Origin: Lucinisca nassula
Lineage: Eukaryota > Mollusca > Bivalvia > Lucinida > Lucinidae
DNA length: 64,000 nt
Reading direction: 5' to 3'
Assembly: GCA_963580285.1 (NCBI GenBank)
Contig: OY757011.1
Coordinates: 197,177,644-197,241,643 of the forward strand
Part shown: piece after piece, positions 40,966 through 51,269 of the stretch
Layout of the letters: each line of letters begins with the position of its first letter
Numbering within the stretch: position 1 is the first letter of the stretch
Made by a program: the position numbers and the translations under genes
The notes under the pieces: model-generated
What the model was told of the DNA's origin: nothing
Database searches by the model: none
What the model saw: only the letters and a program-made list of their open reading frames with translations

Positions 40966-41197
40966 TATCATGCCAAAGTTTAATGTCATGATGGCCAAGA
41001 AAACATAAAAATTCCTTGAAACCTTGAACAAAAGCAATACATGTACAAGGCATGATCATGGTTTGACATTTTCAAAACAGAAGCCTGATCTGCACAAGTT
41101 GTTTGTTCTTAAAGCGTGCTTGTAATAAGCTGATAAAAAACTGCAATTTCACTTAGTAAATGTCATTGTAATATAAATGTTACAATAATCAATTATT

Positions 41198-41426
41198 TTA
41201 ACCCATTCAGTACCAGAAACCCCTAAAGGGGTCCCTTGGCAAACAGTGCTGGCCCAGATCAGACGCCACAGCACGTGGCGTCTGATCAGGGCTTCCAGTG
41301 TTTGCTAAAAATTCAGTCAATTTCCAAATAAATTTTGATGAAAACACAACCGGACACCCCTAAATTTTGGAATGGACTCCTACCATATATATATAGGAAG
41401 ATTCCATTTGGAACAAAAAGGGGTAA
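41198..41426. mobile_element. MITE-B
   Basis: TTAACCCATTCAGTACC left end, hairpin GACGCCACAGCACGTGGCGT, right end GGAACAAAAAGGGGTAA. Confidence 0.9.
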
Positions 41427-41481
41427 AATTGAAGACACCTCAGAAACATATTTCTGACATGTTAAACCACAACTAGAGCCA

Positions 41482-44400
41482 GTGTTTATGAAACACAATG
41501 CCCCCAACTGCTTGACCCTAACACTGCTTGTCCCTAACAGTAATTGAGATATCTTGTTTTTATGTGGCTGTAATGCTGAAATTACACAAGAAAAGCTGTA
41601 GTTAATCATCTACTCATCATCCCTGACCAGTCTGTGAAGTTTCGGGGAAAAACCTAAAATAGTTTTTTAGATATCTTGCTTACAAACTTAAAACGCGAAA
41701 AATTTCAAAGGGCCATAACTCAAGAAAAAAATTTCGGATTTTTTTCAAAAGTTAATCAGTTCATCTACTCATCATCCCCAACCAGCCTGTAAAGTTTCAG
41801 GGCAATAGCTCAAACAATTTTTGAGATATCTTGCTTACAAGCTGAAAACACGAAAAAAATCAAAGGGCCATAACTCAAGAAAAAAAAATTGGATTTTTTT
41901 CAAAAGTTAATCAGTTCATCTACTCATCATACCCAACCAGTCTGTGAAGTTTTGGGGAAAAACCTCATATAGTTTTTGAGATATCTTGCTTACAAACTTA
42001 AAACGCGAAAAATTTCAAAGGGCCATAACTCAAGAAAAAAATATAGGATTTTTTTTCAACAGTTAATCAGTTCATCTACACATCATCCCAAACCAGCTTG
42101 TAAAGTTGCAGGGCAATCGCTCAAACAATTATTGAGATATCTTGCTTACAAGCTGAAAACACGAAAAAAATCTAAGGGCCATAACTCAAGAAAAAAAATC
42201 GGATTTTTTTCAAAAGTTGATCAGTTCATCTACTCATCATCCCCGACAAGTCTGTGAAGTTTCGGGGAAAAACCTCAAATAGTTTTTTAGATATCTTGCT
42301 TACAAACTTAAAACGCGAAAAATTTCAAAGGGCCATAACGCAAGAAAAAAATTTCGGATTTTTTTCAAAAGTTAATCAGTTCATCTACTCATCATCCCCA
42401 ACCAGCATGTAAAGTTTCAGGGCAATAGCTCAAACAGTTTTTGAGATATCTTGCTTACAAGATTTCATAGTATTTTTTGCAAAGGGGCATAACTCAAAAA
42501 AGGGGCATAATCCTGACGAGAAAAAAAACACGGGTCAATTATTTTTTCATGAGGAATCCATATATGAAATTTCAAAAACCTAGCACCCATGGTTCTAAAG
42601 TTATGCTATGCAGTAAAAAGTGGGACGGACGGAAGGACGGAAGGACGGACGGACGAACAGGGCAAAACCAATATGCCAAAACGCGAAAAATTTCAAAGGG
42701 CCATAACTCAAGAAAAAAATTTCGGATTTTTTTCAAAAGTTAATCAGTTCATCTACTCATCATCCCCAACCAGCCTGTAAAGTTTCAGGGCAATAGCTCA
42801 AACAATTTTTGAGATATCTTGCTTACAAGCTGAAAACACGAAAAAAATCAAAGGGCCATAACTCAAGAAAAAAAATTGGATTTTTTTCAAAAGTTAACCA
42901 GTTCATCTACTCATCATACCCAACCAGTCTGTGAAGTTTTGGGGAAAAACCTCATATAGTTTTTGAGATATCTTGCTTACAAACTTAAAACGCGAAAAAT
43001 TTCAAAGGGCCATAACTCAAGAAAAAAATATAGGATTTTTTTTCAACAGTTAATCAGTTCATCTACACATCATCCCAAACCAGCTTGTAAAGTTGCAGGG
43101 CAATCGCTCAAACAATTATTGAGATATCTTGCTTACAAGCTGAAAACACGAAAAAAATCTAAGGGCCATAACTCAAGAAAAAAAAATCGGATTTTTTTCA
43201 AAAGTTGATCAGTTCATCTACTCATCATCCCCGACAAGTCTGTGAAGTTTCGGGGAAAAACCTCAAATAGTTTTTTTAGATATCTTGCTTACAAACTTAA
43301 AACGCGAAAAATTTCAAAGGGCCATAACTCAAGAAAAAAATTTCGGATTTTTTTCAAAAGTTAATCAGTTCATCTACTCATCATCCCCAACCAGCATGTA
43401 AAGTTTCAGGGCAATAGCTCAAACAGTTTTTGAGATATCTTGCTTACAAGATTTCATAGTATTTTTTGCAAAGGGGCATAACTCAAAAAAGGGGCATAAT
43501 CCTGACGAGAAAAAAAACACGGGTCAATTATTTTTTCATGAGGAATCCATATATGAAATTTCAAAAACCTAGCACCCATGGTTCTAAAGTTATGCTATGC
43601 AGTAAAAAGTGGGACGGACGTAAGGACGGAAGGACGGAAGGACGCCAAAACGCGAAAAATTTCAAAGGGCCATAACTCAAGAAAAAAATTTCGGATTTTT
43701 TTCAAAAGTTAATCAGTTCATCTACTCATCATCCCCAACCAGCCTGTAAAGTTTCAGGGCAATAGCTCAAACAATTTTTGAGATATCTTGCTTACAAGCT
43801 GAAAACACGAAAAAAATCAAAGGGCCATAACTCAAGAAAAAAAAATTGGATTTTTTTCAAAAGTTAATCAGTTCATCTACTCATCATACCCAACCAGTCT
43901 GTGAAGTTTTGGGGAAAAACCTCATATAGTTTTTGAGATATCTTGCTTACAAACTTAAAACGCGAAAAATTTCAAAGGGCCATAACTCAAGAAAAAAATA
44001 TAGGATTTTTTTTCAACAGTTAATCAGTTCATCTACACATCATCCCAAACCAGCTTGTAAAGTTGCAGGGCAATCGCTCAAACAATTATTGAGATATCTT
44101 GCTTACAAGCTGAAAACACGAAAAAAATCTAAGGGCCATAACTCAAGAAAAAAAAATCGGATTTTTTTCAAAAGTTGATCAGTTCATCTACTCATCATCC
44201 CCGACAAGTCTGTGAAGTTTCGGGGAAAAACCTCAAATAGTTTTTTTAGATATCTTGCTTACAAACTTAAAACGCGAAAAATTTCAAAGGGCCATAACTC
44301 AAGAAAAAAATTTCGGATTTTTTTCAAAAGTTAATCAGTTCATCTACTCATCATCCCCAACCAGCATGTAAAGTTTCAGGGCAATAGCTCAAACAGTTTT

Positions 44401-44676
44401 TGAGATATCTTGCTTACAAGATTTCATAGTATTTTTTGCAAAGGGGCATAACTCAAAAAAGGGGCATAATCCTGACGAGAAAAAAAACACGGGTCAATTA
44501 TTTTTTCATGAGGAATCCATATATGAAATTTCAAAAACCTAGCACCCATGGTTCTAAAGTTATGCTATGCAGTAAAAAGTGGGACGGACGTAAGGACGGA
44601 AGGACGGAAGGACGGACGGACGAACAGGGCAAAACCAATATGCCCCCACAACTTCTTCGAAGTTGGGGGCATAAAA
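41482..44676 (+). mobile_element. HLE-f, large element with higher-order tandem core
   Basis: 5' hairpin GTGTTTATGAAACAC (41482-41496), terminal motif AATGCCCCCAACT. The core is ~155 bp monomers of two alternating types (GATATCTTGCTTACAAACTT / ..CAAGCTGAAAAC), GATATCTTGC starts at 41671, 41826, 41981, 42137, 42291 and 42446 in block 1. Three blocks recur with ~970-990 bp period, each ending in GGGACGGACG(G/T)AAGGACGG microsatellite (about 42622, 43612, 44581). The 3' hairpin GCCCCCACAACTTC / GAAGTTGGGGGC (44642-44670) holds the inverted terminal motif. Repeated short ORFs in it are by-products of repetition. Confidence 0.82.
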
Positions 44677-44711
44677 ATGTCTGACATTTATAATCATGTA
44701 AAATAATGTAT

Positions 44712-45041
44712 GTGTGTGTGTGAATTCGGGTTTAATGTCGCTTTCAACAATTTTTCAGTCATATCAGGACAGTGTCTGGTTGGGACAGGGAGCTCAATGC
44801 TCACTTTTATAGTGCTGCCTCACTGAAGTACCATGTCCCAGACACATTACATGATACCACACCCAGTCACATTATCCTGACACTGGGTCGACCGGTCATA
44901 GCTCTACCCTGTAAATCTGAGTGCCAAGCGAGGAGCAGCTCGTACCATTTTTAACGACTTTGGTATGTCGTGGCCCGGGATCGAACCCGTGACCTCCCGT
45001 TCCCCAGAGCGGACACTCTACCAACTGAGCTATCGGGGCAA
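44712..45041 (-). mobile_element. SINE-5, full length
   Basis: Perfect 14 bp duplication GTAAAATAATGTAT at 44698-44711 and 45042-45055. Minus-strand head GATAGCTCAGTTGGTAGAG, B-box GGGTTCGATCCCGGG. The best-preserved tRNA-like head in the window. Confidence 0.96.
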
Positions 45042-45313
45042 GTAAAATAATGTATATGTTCTTTGTTTGGAATATAGAATCTGAATGTGTTTGGAGGTGA
45101 ACTGAGCAACTCTGGCAAGGTCAAGCCAGGCCAATTTTAGGCCATGTTCCTATGTAACAAGGAAGTGCCAAGCCAAAACTTATGTAATACTCCATGAAAT
45201 CTGCTTCCCAAGACACTAATTAACCTCTGAGGTCTGGTGATACAAAGACTTCTTGCAGCTAGACTAATTGCAAGGGTGAATCTCTAGGTTATCAATTTTT
45301 CTTGACAATGTGG

Positions 45314-45490
45314 ATGAACTCTTATCATGCTGTTCACAACAACCCCTATCTATGGAAACAGTGTAGATCCTGATCAGATGGCTTCTGAAGAAGCCATCTG
45401 ATCAGGATCTACACTGTTTGACATGAAGTTTATTATGAATTTTTAAGAATAAATTACATGAAGTAATCTGATTGGTTCAAAGTCAGTAAA
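45314..45490. mobile_element. MITE-A, right end lost
   Basis: CTCTTATCATGCTGTTCACA left end and a perfect GGCTTCTGAAGAAGCC hairpin; stops after ATTGGTTCAAAGTCAG. Confidence 0.82.
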
Positions 45491-45547
45491 AGAATTATGT
45501 TTTATAAACAAGTATCCTCTTACATCAAAGCCAAAGTTTTGTTCACT

Positions 45548-45752
45548 TTAACCCATTCTGTACCGGAAACCCCAAAACGGGTACCCTGGCAAACAGTGCA
45601 GGCCCAGATCAGACCCCACATTCTGCCTACAGTGTTTACAAAAAGTTCAGCCATTAATTTTGAAGAAAAACATAACCTGACACACCTAAATTTTGAAATG
45701 GACTCCTGCTATATATAAGGAGGAAGATTCCATTTGGTACAAAAAGGGTTAA
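45548..45752. mobile_element. MITE-B, hairpin half deleted
   Basis: TTAA flanks; CCCATTCTGTACC left end; CAGATCAGACCCCACATTCTG tip remnant; GGTACAAAAAGGG right end. Confidence 0.88.
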
Positions 45753-46042
45753 TTCGTTTGTTAGAATTGAGGTTTAATGTCCCCGTCAACACTGTAAAGG
45801 GCATTTTGGAGACGTTGCTTCCAATTTTGTGGGACTCAAATTTACCCAACACCTCTCAAGCCCTGTCACCCAATGAAACCAATAGGGTTTATTAGCATGG
45901 ACGGTCCGCCTCGCACCGGGGTTCCTGGACAGGCTTAGATCCTCTAAGTGGTTTACCAGTACTAGTGTGCGGGCCGGATTCAGCTCTGCTTGGAAGCATC
46001 ATGCAGCCCATATATGTCTTCAAGGCCCTATGGGTGGGGGCC
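45753..46042 (-). mobile_element. SINE-1 at the MITE-B end
   Basis: Starts directly after the MITE-B TTAA. 7 bp duplication GGGTTAA at 45746-45752 and 46043-46049, using the MITE terminus. Confidence 0.9.
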
Positions 46043-46099
46043 GGGTTAAAGTGCTAGACATGACTAGTAGACCACATTTTTGGGTGGACTGTTTATCAG

Positions 46100-46430
46100 T
46101 CGTCCCAAAGTTATAAAGCCCCTGCGTAAGCTTTTCAATGCTGAAGTCCACGTAACTATCAGTGACATGTCCGAAAACCAGGCAACGGCTATTTATAGAA
46201 AGTAGCTGCCATTACTGTTACTCTTATCAATGCCTAAGAGGGTAATCTGTAGATTCTGGACTGGAATCATGTGTTGGTCTTGGCAAACACTGTAGACCCT
46301 GAGATAAGACATCTGATCAGGGTTTACACATTTTGCTTAAAAACTGGAATTTAAGGGTTAAACAAATCAGTTTACAAACAAGTCTCAGTCCAGCCTACAC
46401 TCAGACCAGTACTCTCAGGGCTTTAATGGG
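46100..46430. mobile_element. MITE-H, long copy
   Basis: GGCAACGGCTATTTATAGAA, GGCAAACACTGTAGACCCTG / TGATCAGGGTTTACACATTTTGC, CAGTCCAGCCTACACTCAG. Confidence 0.65.
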
Positions 46431-46437
46431 CCTCCGT

Positions 46438-46592
46438 GGCCTAGAGGCTAAGAGTGCTGACTCTCACTGCTGTGGGTTCGAGCCTGGCTTGGGCCATACA
46501 TGAGATGCCAAATTCTGCAATGGAAGGTCAGGTGGGTTTTCTTCAGGTACTCCGATTTTCTCACACCTCTGATTAACAACCAGCTTGATCAG
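46438..46592 (+). mobile_element. SINE-2
   Basis: GGCCTCCGTGGCCTAGAGGC head, GGGTTCGAGCCTGG B-box region, AGGTACTCCGATTTTCTCAC and CTCTGATTAACAACC body; the final tail is missing. Confidence 0.88.
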
Positions 46593-46599
46593 ATCATGC

Positions 46600-47460
46600 C
46601 CCAGCCTGAAAATATGTTGATGTTAGTATTTAAGTATGACCTTGACATTACAGATACAGACCTTAGTGCAACAAATTGTCTCATGATGGTTAAAATTTCT
46701 GCCAAGTAATTTCCAAATTCATCCAGGAACAACAAAGATATTGAGCGGACACAAGAAAAAGACACTTTTCTTTACCGTTGACCTCTAAGTATGGCCTTGG
46801 ACGTACCAACCTGGGTCTAATGTGCATAACACATCGACTCCATCAAGTAGTTTCCAAATCCATTCAGAACAACCAGACACAAGAAAAAGACATTTTTCTT
46901 TAACATTGACCTCTAAGTATGACCTTGATCTTGGTGGTACGGACCTCGGTCTTTGGCATGGCATATCATCTCATGATGGTTAACATTTCTCCCACGTAAT
47001 TTCAAAATCCATCCCAAAATAAGAAAGTTATTGACAGTGTTTAAGGTTTAAGTTTTTTACCTCTGACCTTTAAGTATGACTTTGACCTTGGAGGTAAGGA
47101 CCTTGGTTTTGTACGAGACAGATCATCTCATAATGATTAAAATTTCTGCCAAGTAATTTCAAAATCCATCCAGAAATAAGAAAGTTATTGACCATGTTTA
47201 AGTTTTGGACACTTTTTTTTTACCTTTGACCTCTAAGTAAGTACAACCTTGACCTTGGAGGTATGGACCTGTGTTGTTTTGCATGCAACATATTGGTCTC
47301 ATGATGGTTAACATTTCTGCAAAGTAATTTCAGAATCCATCCAGAAATAATAAAGTTACTGACCACGTTTAAGGTTCGGGCGGAAGACAAGACAGACCGA
47401 CGAAAGGACAGAGGCAATGCTATATGCCCTTCCATCATTCTTCGAATGGCAGAGGCATAA
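46600..47460 (+). mobile_element. HLE-g, 5' end unclear
   Basis: About five ~145 bp units with GACCTCTAAGTATGACCTTG, CTCATGATGGTTAACATTTC and GTAATTTCAAAATCCATCC. Then GACAGACCGACGAAAGGACAG (read as ACGG/ACGA type) and a 3' hairpin region TATGCCCTTCCAT..ATGGCAGAGGCATA. Confidence 0.72.
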
Positions 47461-47462
47461 AA

Positions 47463-47866
47463 AAAACTCTCTGTGTTATGATTAAGTTATTTTTTCAGGG
47501 AGCAGATTCCACTTCCTATGTTTTTTTTTGTTTTTTTTTGTTGTTGTTTTTCATTATTTGCTGGCTTGTTTACTTAGTATTTTAAATCTTTGTCACATAA
47601 ATATAAATTTACATTTTGGAAACTGTGAATGCCCTGATTAGAGATCTGGGCTGCCCATTCAGACAGAGTACGGGCCATGAAACAAGGTCAAAGTGCCTGC
47701 CACCTGTTCCCTTAATTAACTCCAGGGCAGTAATATAAATCATAGGGTGGCATCATGGAGATATGGTCTGGGGTGGAATATCATGTTCATAACATTTGTG
47801 TACAGAAAAGTCCATTTCCTGACTAGACTGCGCATTATTATAAGATGATGCATTATATCAAGATTA
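47463..47866. other. No gene; unique intronic sequence
   Basis: Poly-T tracts at 47520-47550; otherwise unremarkable. Confidence 0.35.
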
Positions 47867-47867
47867 C

Positions 47868-48020
47868 CCTTTCCTGCTGAATAAATAAACTTAGCAACAC
47901 CCAATCCTGACTATATAATGTATTTCTTCAGTTCACAAACTGCATGATAAACAGTGTAGATCCTGATCAGATGGCTTTGATTTGTATATTCTCTGTTTGC
48001 AAAGACAGGGTTGTTGTGTT
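47868..48020. mobile_element. MITE-A, hairpin half deleted
   Basis: CCCTTTCCTGCTGAATAAAT left end, GTGTAGATCCTGATCAGATG, then a shortened right arm (GTTTGCAAAGACAGGGTTG, GTTCAGCA). Confidence 0.75.
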
Positions 48021-48022
48021 CA

Positions 48023-48223
48023 GCAAATCCCGGATATGATTTATCTTTGAAACAATGTAGATCCAGATCAGATGGCTTCGTCAGAGAAGCCATCTGATCA
48101 GGATCTACATTGTTTACCTTTCAGATTGTGAATTTGTTGCAATAATTTGCATCAATTAATCTGATTGGTTGATAATCGGTAGTGGGTGTGGCATACATAA
48201 ATATTCAGCAGGACAAGGGCTAA
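48023..48223. mobile_element. MITE-A subfamily 2
   Basis: CCCGGATATG left part, AAACAATGTAGATCC arms (CAATGT in place of CAGTGT), tip GGCTTCGTCAGAGAAGCC, CAGCAGGACAAGGGCTAA right end. Fused to the preceding copy. Confidence 0.82.
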
Positions 48224-48287
48224 CATGTCCATAAAAAGAACCCCCCAGAAAATTATAATGCCAGTGCACTGCTTCCTTGAGAAAGCT

Positions 48288-48770
48288 CCATTATAAGGAG
48301 GCATAACAAGGATAATTAAAGGAATAATTTTCAATAATTTTTTGTCAGAAGTATATGTTGTGAGTTCATCGCCCCCGCCCATCAGGGCTTGGAGAAATAG
48401 ATTGGGCTGCATGGTGCTTCCACGCAGAGCTAAATCTGACCACACACGAGTACTGTTAAACCGCTTAAAAGGACTAAGCCTGCCCAGGCAAAGTGGTGCG
48501 AGTCAGATCATTTGCATATAAGCCTTCTGGTTTCATTGGGCGGCAGGGCTTGAGATGTCATTTCACCTTAATGTTGGGTAAAAGTCCCACAAAATTGGAA
48601 GCAACTATGACCTAAATAGTGTTGTCAGGGACATTAAACCACAATTCAAACAAACAATGTGGTGAGTACTTGGTAGAATCACCTCAATGAAGTACCAACA
48701 ACGTATGTTTCTGTGATGAAATGAGAAAAAAATCTCCCTGATATGCCTCCTTATCATGAGCTGTGTCGGT
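48288..48770. mobile_element. MITE-E-like element split by SINE-1
   Basis: ATAAGGAGGCATAACAAGG left end faces GATATGCCTCCTTATCATG right end. The interior has GTGAGTACTTGGTAGAATCA and CCTCAATGAAGTACC palindrome remnants. Confidence 0.7.
48371..48657 (+). mobile_element. SINE-1
   Basis: GCCCCCGCCCATCAGGGC head to AATTCAAACAAACAA tail, with a short deletion before the tail. Confidence 0.9.
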
Positions 48771-48789
48771 TAAAAATCAGAGCACTTAG

Positions 48790-48998
48790 TCCTTAATTAT
48801 CCTGCTGAATGTAACAACAACCCCTATGTTTGCAAACTGTGTAGATCCAGATCAGAAGCCATCTGATCTTTGGAAGCCATCTGATCAGGATATACACTGT
48901 TTGTTATTCAGTTTGCGAATTTGAATGAATAAAGTAATTTGATTGGTTGAAATTTAAATGGGTGCAGCTAAATTAATGTATGCAGCTGGATAAGAGTT
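48790..48998. mobile_element. MITE-A, rearranged hairpin
   Basis: CTTAATTATCCTGCTGAATG left end; the hairpin is altered to AGAAGCCATCTGATCTTTGG; GCAGCTGGATAAGAGTTA right end abuts a SINE-1. Confidence 0.78.
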
Positions 48999-49162
48999 AT
49001 TTTGTTTGTTTGATTTGAGGTTAACATCACCACAACACTGTATAGGTCATTTCCAATACCCGACACTGGGATGAAATGACATCTCAAGCCCCAATAGGGT
49101 TTATTAAGCATGCACTGCTTTGCCTGGTCAGGCTTAGATCCTCTTAGTGGGTTACCAGTACT
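48999..49162 (-). mobile_element. SINE-1, internally and 5' deleted
   Basis: Perfect 13 bp duplication CTGGATAAGAGTT at 48986-48998 and 49163-49175, built from the MITE-A end. The GCCCC head is missing, so 5' truncation occurred at insertion. Confidence 0.92.
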
Positions 49163-49185
49163 CTGGATAAGAGTTGAAGATAATA

Positions 49186-49410
49186 TAAACCTTGTACTGC
49201 TGAACCCTGGTATGCCTTATCTTTCAAACAATGTAGATCCAGATCAGATGGCTTCTTCTTTCAAACAATGTAGAAGCCATCTGATCAGGATCTACATTGT
49301 TTGTCATTCAGATTGTGTATTTGTTGCAATAATTTGCATCAAGTAATCTGATTGGTTGATAATCGGAAGTGAGTGTGGCAGATTAAAATATTCAGCAGGA
49401 CAAGGGTTAA
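49186..49410. mobile_element. MITE-A subfamily 2, arm duplicated
   Basis: AACCTTGTACTGCTGAACCC left end. The AAACAATGTAGA arm occurs twice on the left (49227, 49262) before AGAAGCCATCTGATCAGG. CAGCAGGACAAGGGTTAA right end. Confidence 0.82.
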
Positions 49411-49414
49411 ATCA

Positions 49415-49520
49415 TACTTGCACCTGATACAGTACATAGATTAGTTCCCGCTCAGGACCTTTTTCCCAGCCCACATTCAGGGACAATGGACCCACCAGTG
49501 CTGTCAACGCTTTGATTTTT
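49415..49520. mobile_element. MITE-H right part
   Basis: CAGGACCTTTTTCCCAGCCC, AATGGACCCACCAGTGCTGT, GCTTTGATT. Confidence 0.55.
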
Positions 49521-49935
49521 AATTCGGGCAGAAATTACCCTACCATGTTACTGTATGATATATCAATCAAATCATTCAATAGAATACACTGTAAAACTGT
49601 CACTTAATTCATGCAAGCGCTCATGAAATGGCAGTACAAATTATTTTGCATTATTTTTTTTCCTTCTGTTGAAGAAATCAATTTACATCCATCCTTCAAG
49701 CTATTAAGCGCCAACAAAGTACCCATCTTCAGTTAAGGCGCTGAAAAATCAATTGCCACTAAAAAGCCAAACATTGTTTGGAGCCAAGGGCTGTCACATT
49801 ATTGTGTCCCGATAGAGTAGTCCTTAGACTGTTAACGCTGACACAGAATTAGCGGACCTTGATTGACAGCCGTATCAGACAATCCAATACTCAGTGATCT
49901 TGACACAGGAGCAACATCAATTTGTGTATTTATAC
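49521..49935. other. No gene; unique intronic sequence
   Basis: No repeat or coding signal. Confidence 0.35.
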
Positions 49936-49938
49936 ACC

Positions 49939-50056
49939 TACCATAAAGATCCTAAAAATTCGGACACCTTGAGGACATGCTGTAATTCTCCTAAAATTTT
50001 AACAAATTTGTTTCATGATCCAGAATGCAGACAAAATGGCAATATTTTACATTGTA
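49939..50056. mobile_element. MITE-C, left half
   Basis: AAGATCCTAAAAATTCGGAC, CACCTTGAGGACATGCTGT, AATTTTAACAAATTTGTTTC. Stops at the start of the hairpin. Confidence 0.78.
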
Positions 50057-50165
50057 GAAAAATTGCCTTATTGTTACAGTGGTGATATGATTAGCAGGAA
50101 AGGATGAACACAAGGAAACATTATATTTGAGTTGAGACAACAATATACACACCAACCTCTATATA

Positions 50166-50470
50166 AGCCCCCGCCCATAGGGGCTTGAAGAAATATATGG
50201 GCTGCATGATGCTTCCACGCAGAGCTGAATACGGCCCGCACACTAGTACTGGTAAACAGCTTAGAGGATCTACTAGCCTGTCCAGGAACCGCGGTGCGAG
50301 GCGGACCCTCCATGCTAATAAACCATATATTGGTTTCATTGCGCGACAGGGCTTGAGATGTCATTTCATCTCAATGTTGGGTAAAAGTCCCACAAAATTG
50401 GAAGCAATGTCTCCAAAATGACCTTTACAGTGTTGACGGGGACGTTAAACCTCAAATCAAACAAACAAAA
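50166..50470 (+). mobile_element. SINE-1, full length
   Basis: Perfect 14 bp duplication CCAACCTCTATATA at 50152-50165 and 50471-50484. Confidence 0.96.
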
Positions 50471-50629
50471 CCAACCTCTATATACAATTGTTGTCGGAGT
50501 CCAAAGCTGAAAATGTGCAATTCAACCAATCGTGTTATATCCAATCAAAACAATATAGATTCTATAGAAAAATGACCACACAAAAAGGTATATGGCCATA
50601 ATTGGTCATTTTCTCTATATAATCTAAAC

Positions 50630-50870
50630 ATTTTCATGACCCATCTGTAAAATTATAGTAAAACTGGAGTTTACAGGGTAAACCTTCTTATTTTTCTTAT
50701 TTCTGCTCCAAAATATAGATTGTGGGTACTCATTAGAACCGACTCAATGCGGCTATTCTAACGGTACCGGCAATCTATATTTTGAGCAGAAATAAGAAAA
50801 ATATCACAATTTTTCATCTTAAAATTTTCATTGTTTTCGGCGATAATGGTTACACTGTATTTGTATAGGT
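50630..50870. mobile_element. MITE-E, right end cut by SINE-1
   Basis: GGAGTTTACAGGGTAAAC, AGATTGTGGGTACTCATTAG, imperfect palindrome, AAATATCACAATTTTTCATC, CACTGTATTTGTATAGG. Confidence 0.8.
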
Positions 50871-51175
50871 GTTTGTTTGTTTGTCTGATTTGAGGTTTAA
50901 CGTCCCCATCAACACTGTATAGGTCATTTTAGAGACATTGCTTCCAATTTTGTGGGACTTTTACCCGACATTGACATGAAATGACTTCTCAAGCCCTGTC
51001 GTCCAATGAAACCAATAGGGTTTATAAGCATGGACGGGCCGACTCACATCGCTTTGCCTGGGCAGGCTTAGATCCTCTAAGCCGTTTACCAGTACTTGTG
51101 TGCTGTCAGTTTCAGCTCTGCGTGGAAGCATCCTGCAGCCCATCTATTTCTTCAAGCCCCGACGGGCGGGGGCTG
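50871..51175 (-). mobile_element. SINE-1, full length
   Basis: Perfect 10 bp duplication TTGTATAGGT at 50861-50870 and 51176-51185, inside MITE-E. Confidence 0.95.
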
Positions 51176-51219
51176 TTGTATAGGTTTGGACCTCTATCCG
51201 AGCATAATACAGGACTGTT

Positions 51220-51266
51220 TGCCAGGCTAACCGTTTTGGGGTTTCTGGTATTAAATGGGTTAATCC
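51220..51266. mobile_element. MITE-B end fragment, reverse
   Basis: ACCGTTTTGGGGTTTCTGGT and ATTAAATGGGTTAA match one MITE-B end in reverse. Confidence 0.55.
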
Positions 51267-51269
51267 TGA

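Noticed and set aside
41640..44480. CRISPR-like array from regular repeats
   Set aside because: Units are ~155 bp and contiguous, with no unique spacers, in clearly eukaryotic DNA.
41976..44684. Repeated ORFs of 69-98 codons with near-identical products, looking like a small gene family
   Set aside because: They are the same frame in each copy of the 970 bp tandem block. Low-complexity K/R/S composition follows the repeat and there is no splice or domain support.
44940..45041. tRNA gene on the minus strand (GATAGCTCAGTTGGTAGAG with a good B box)
   Set aside because: The head continues without a 3' tRNA boundary into a SINE body present twice, with a perfect 14 bp target duplication. It is a SINE-5 head.
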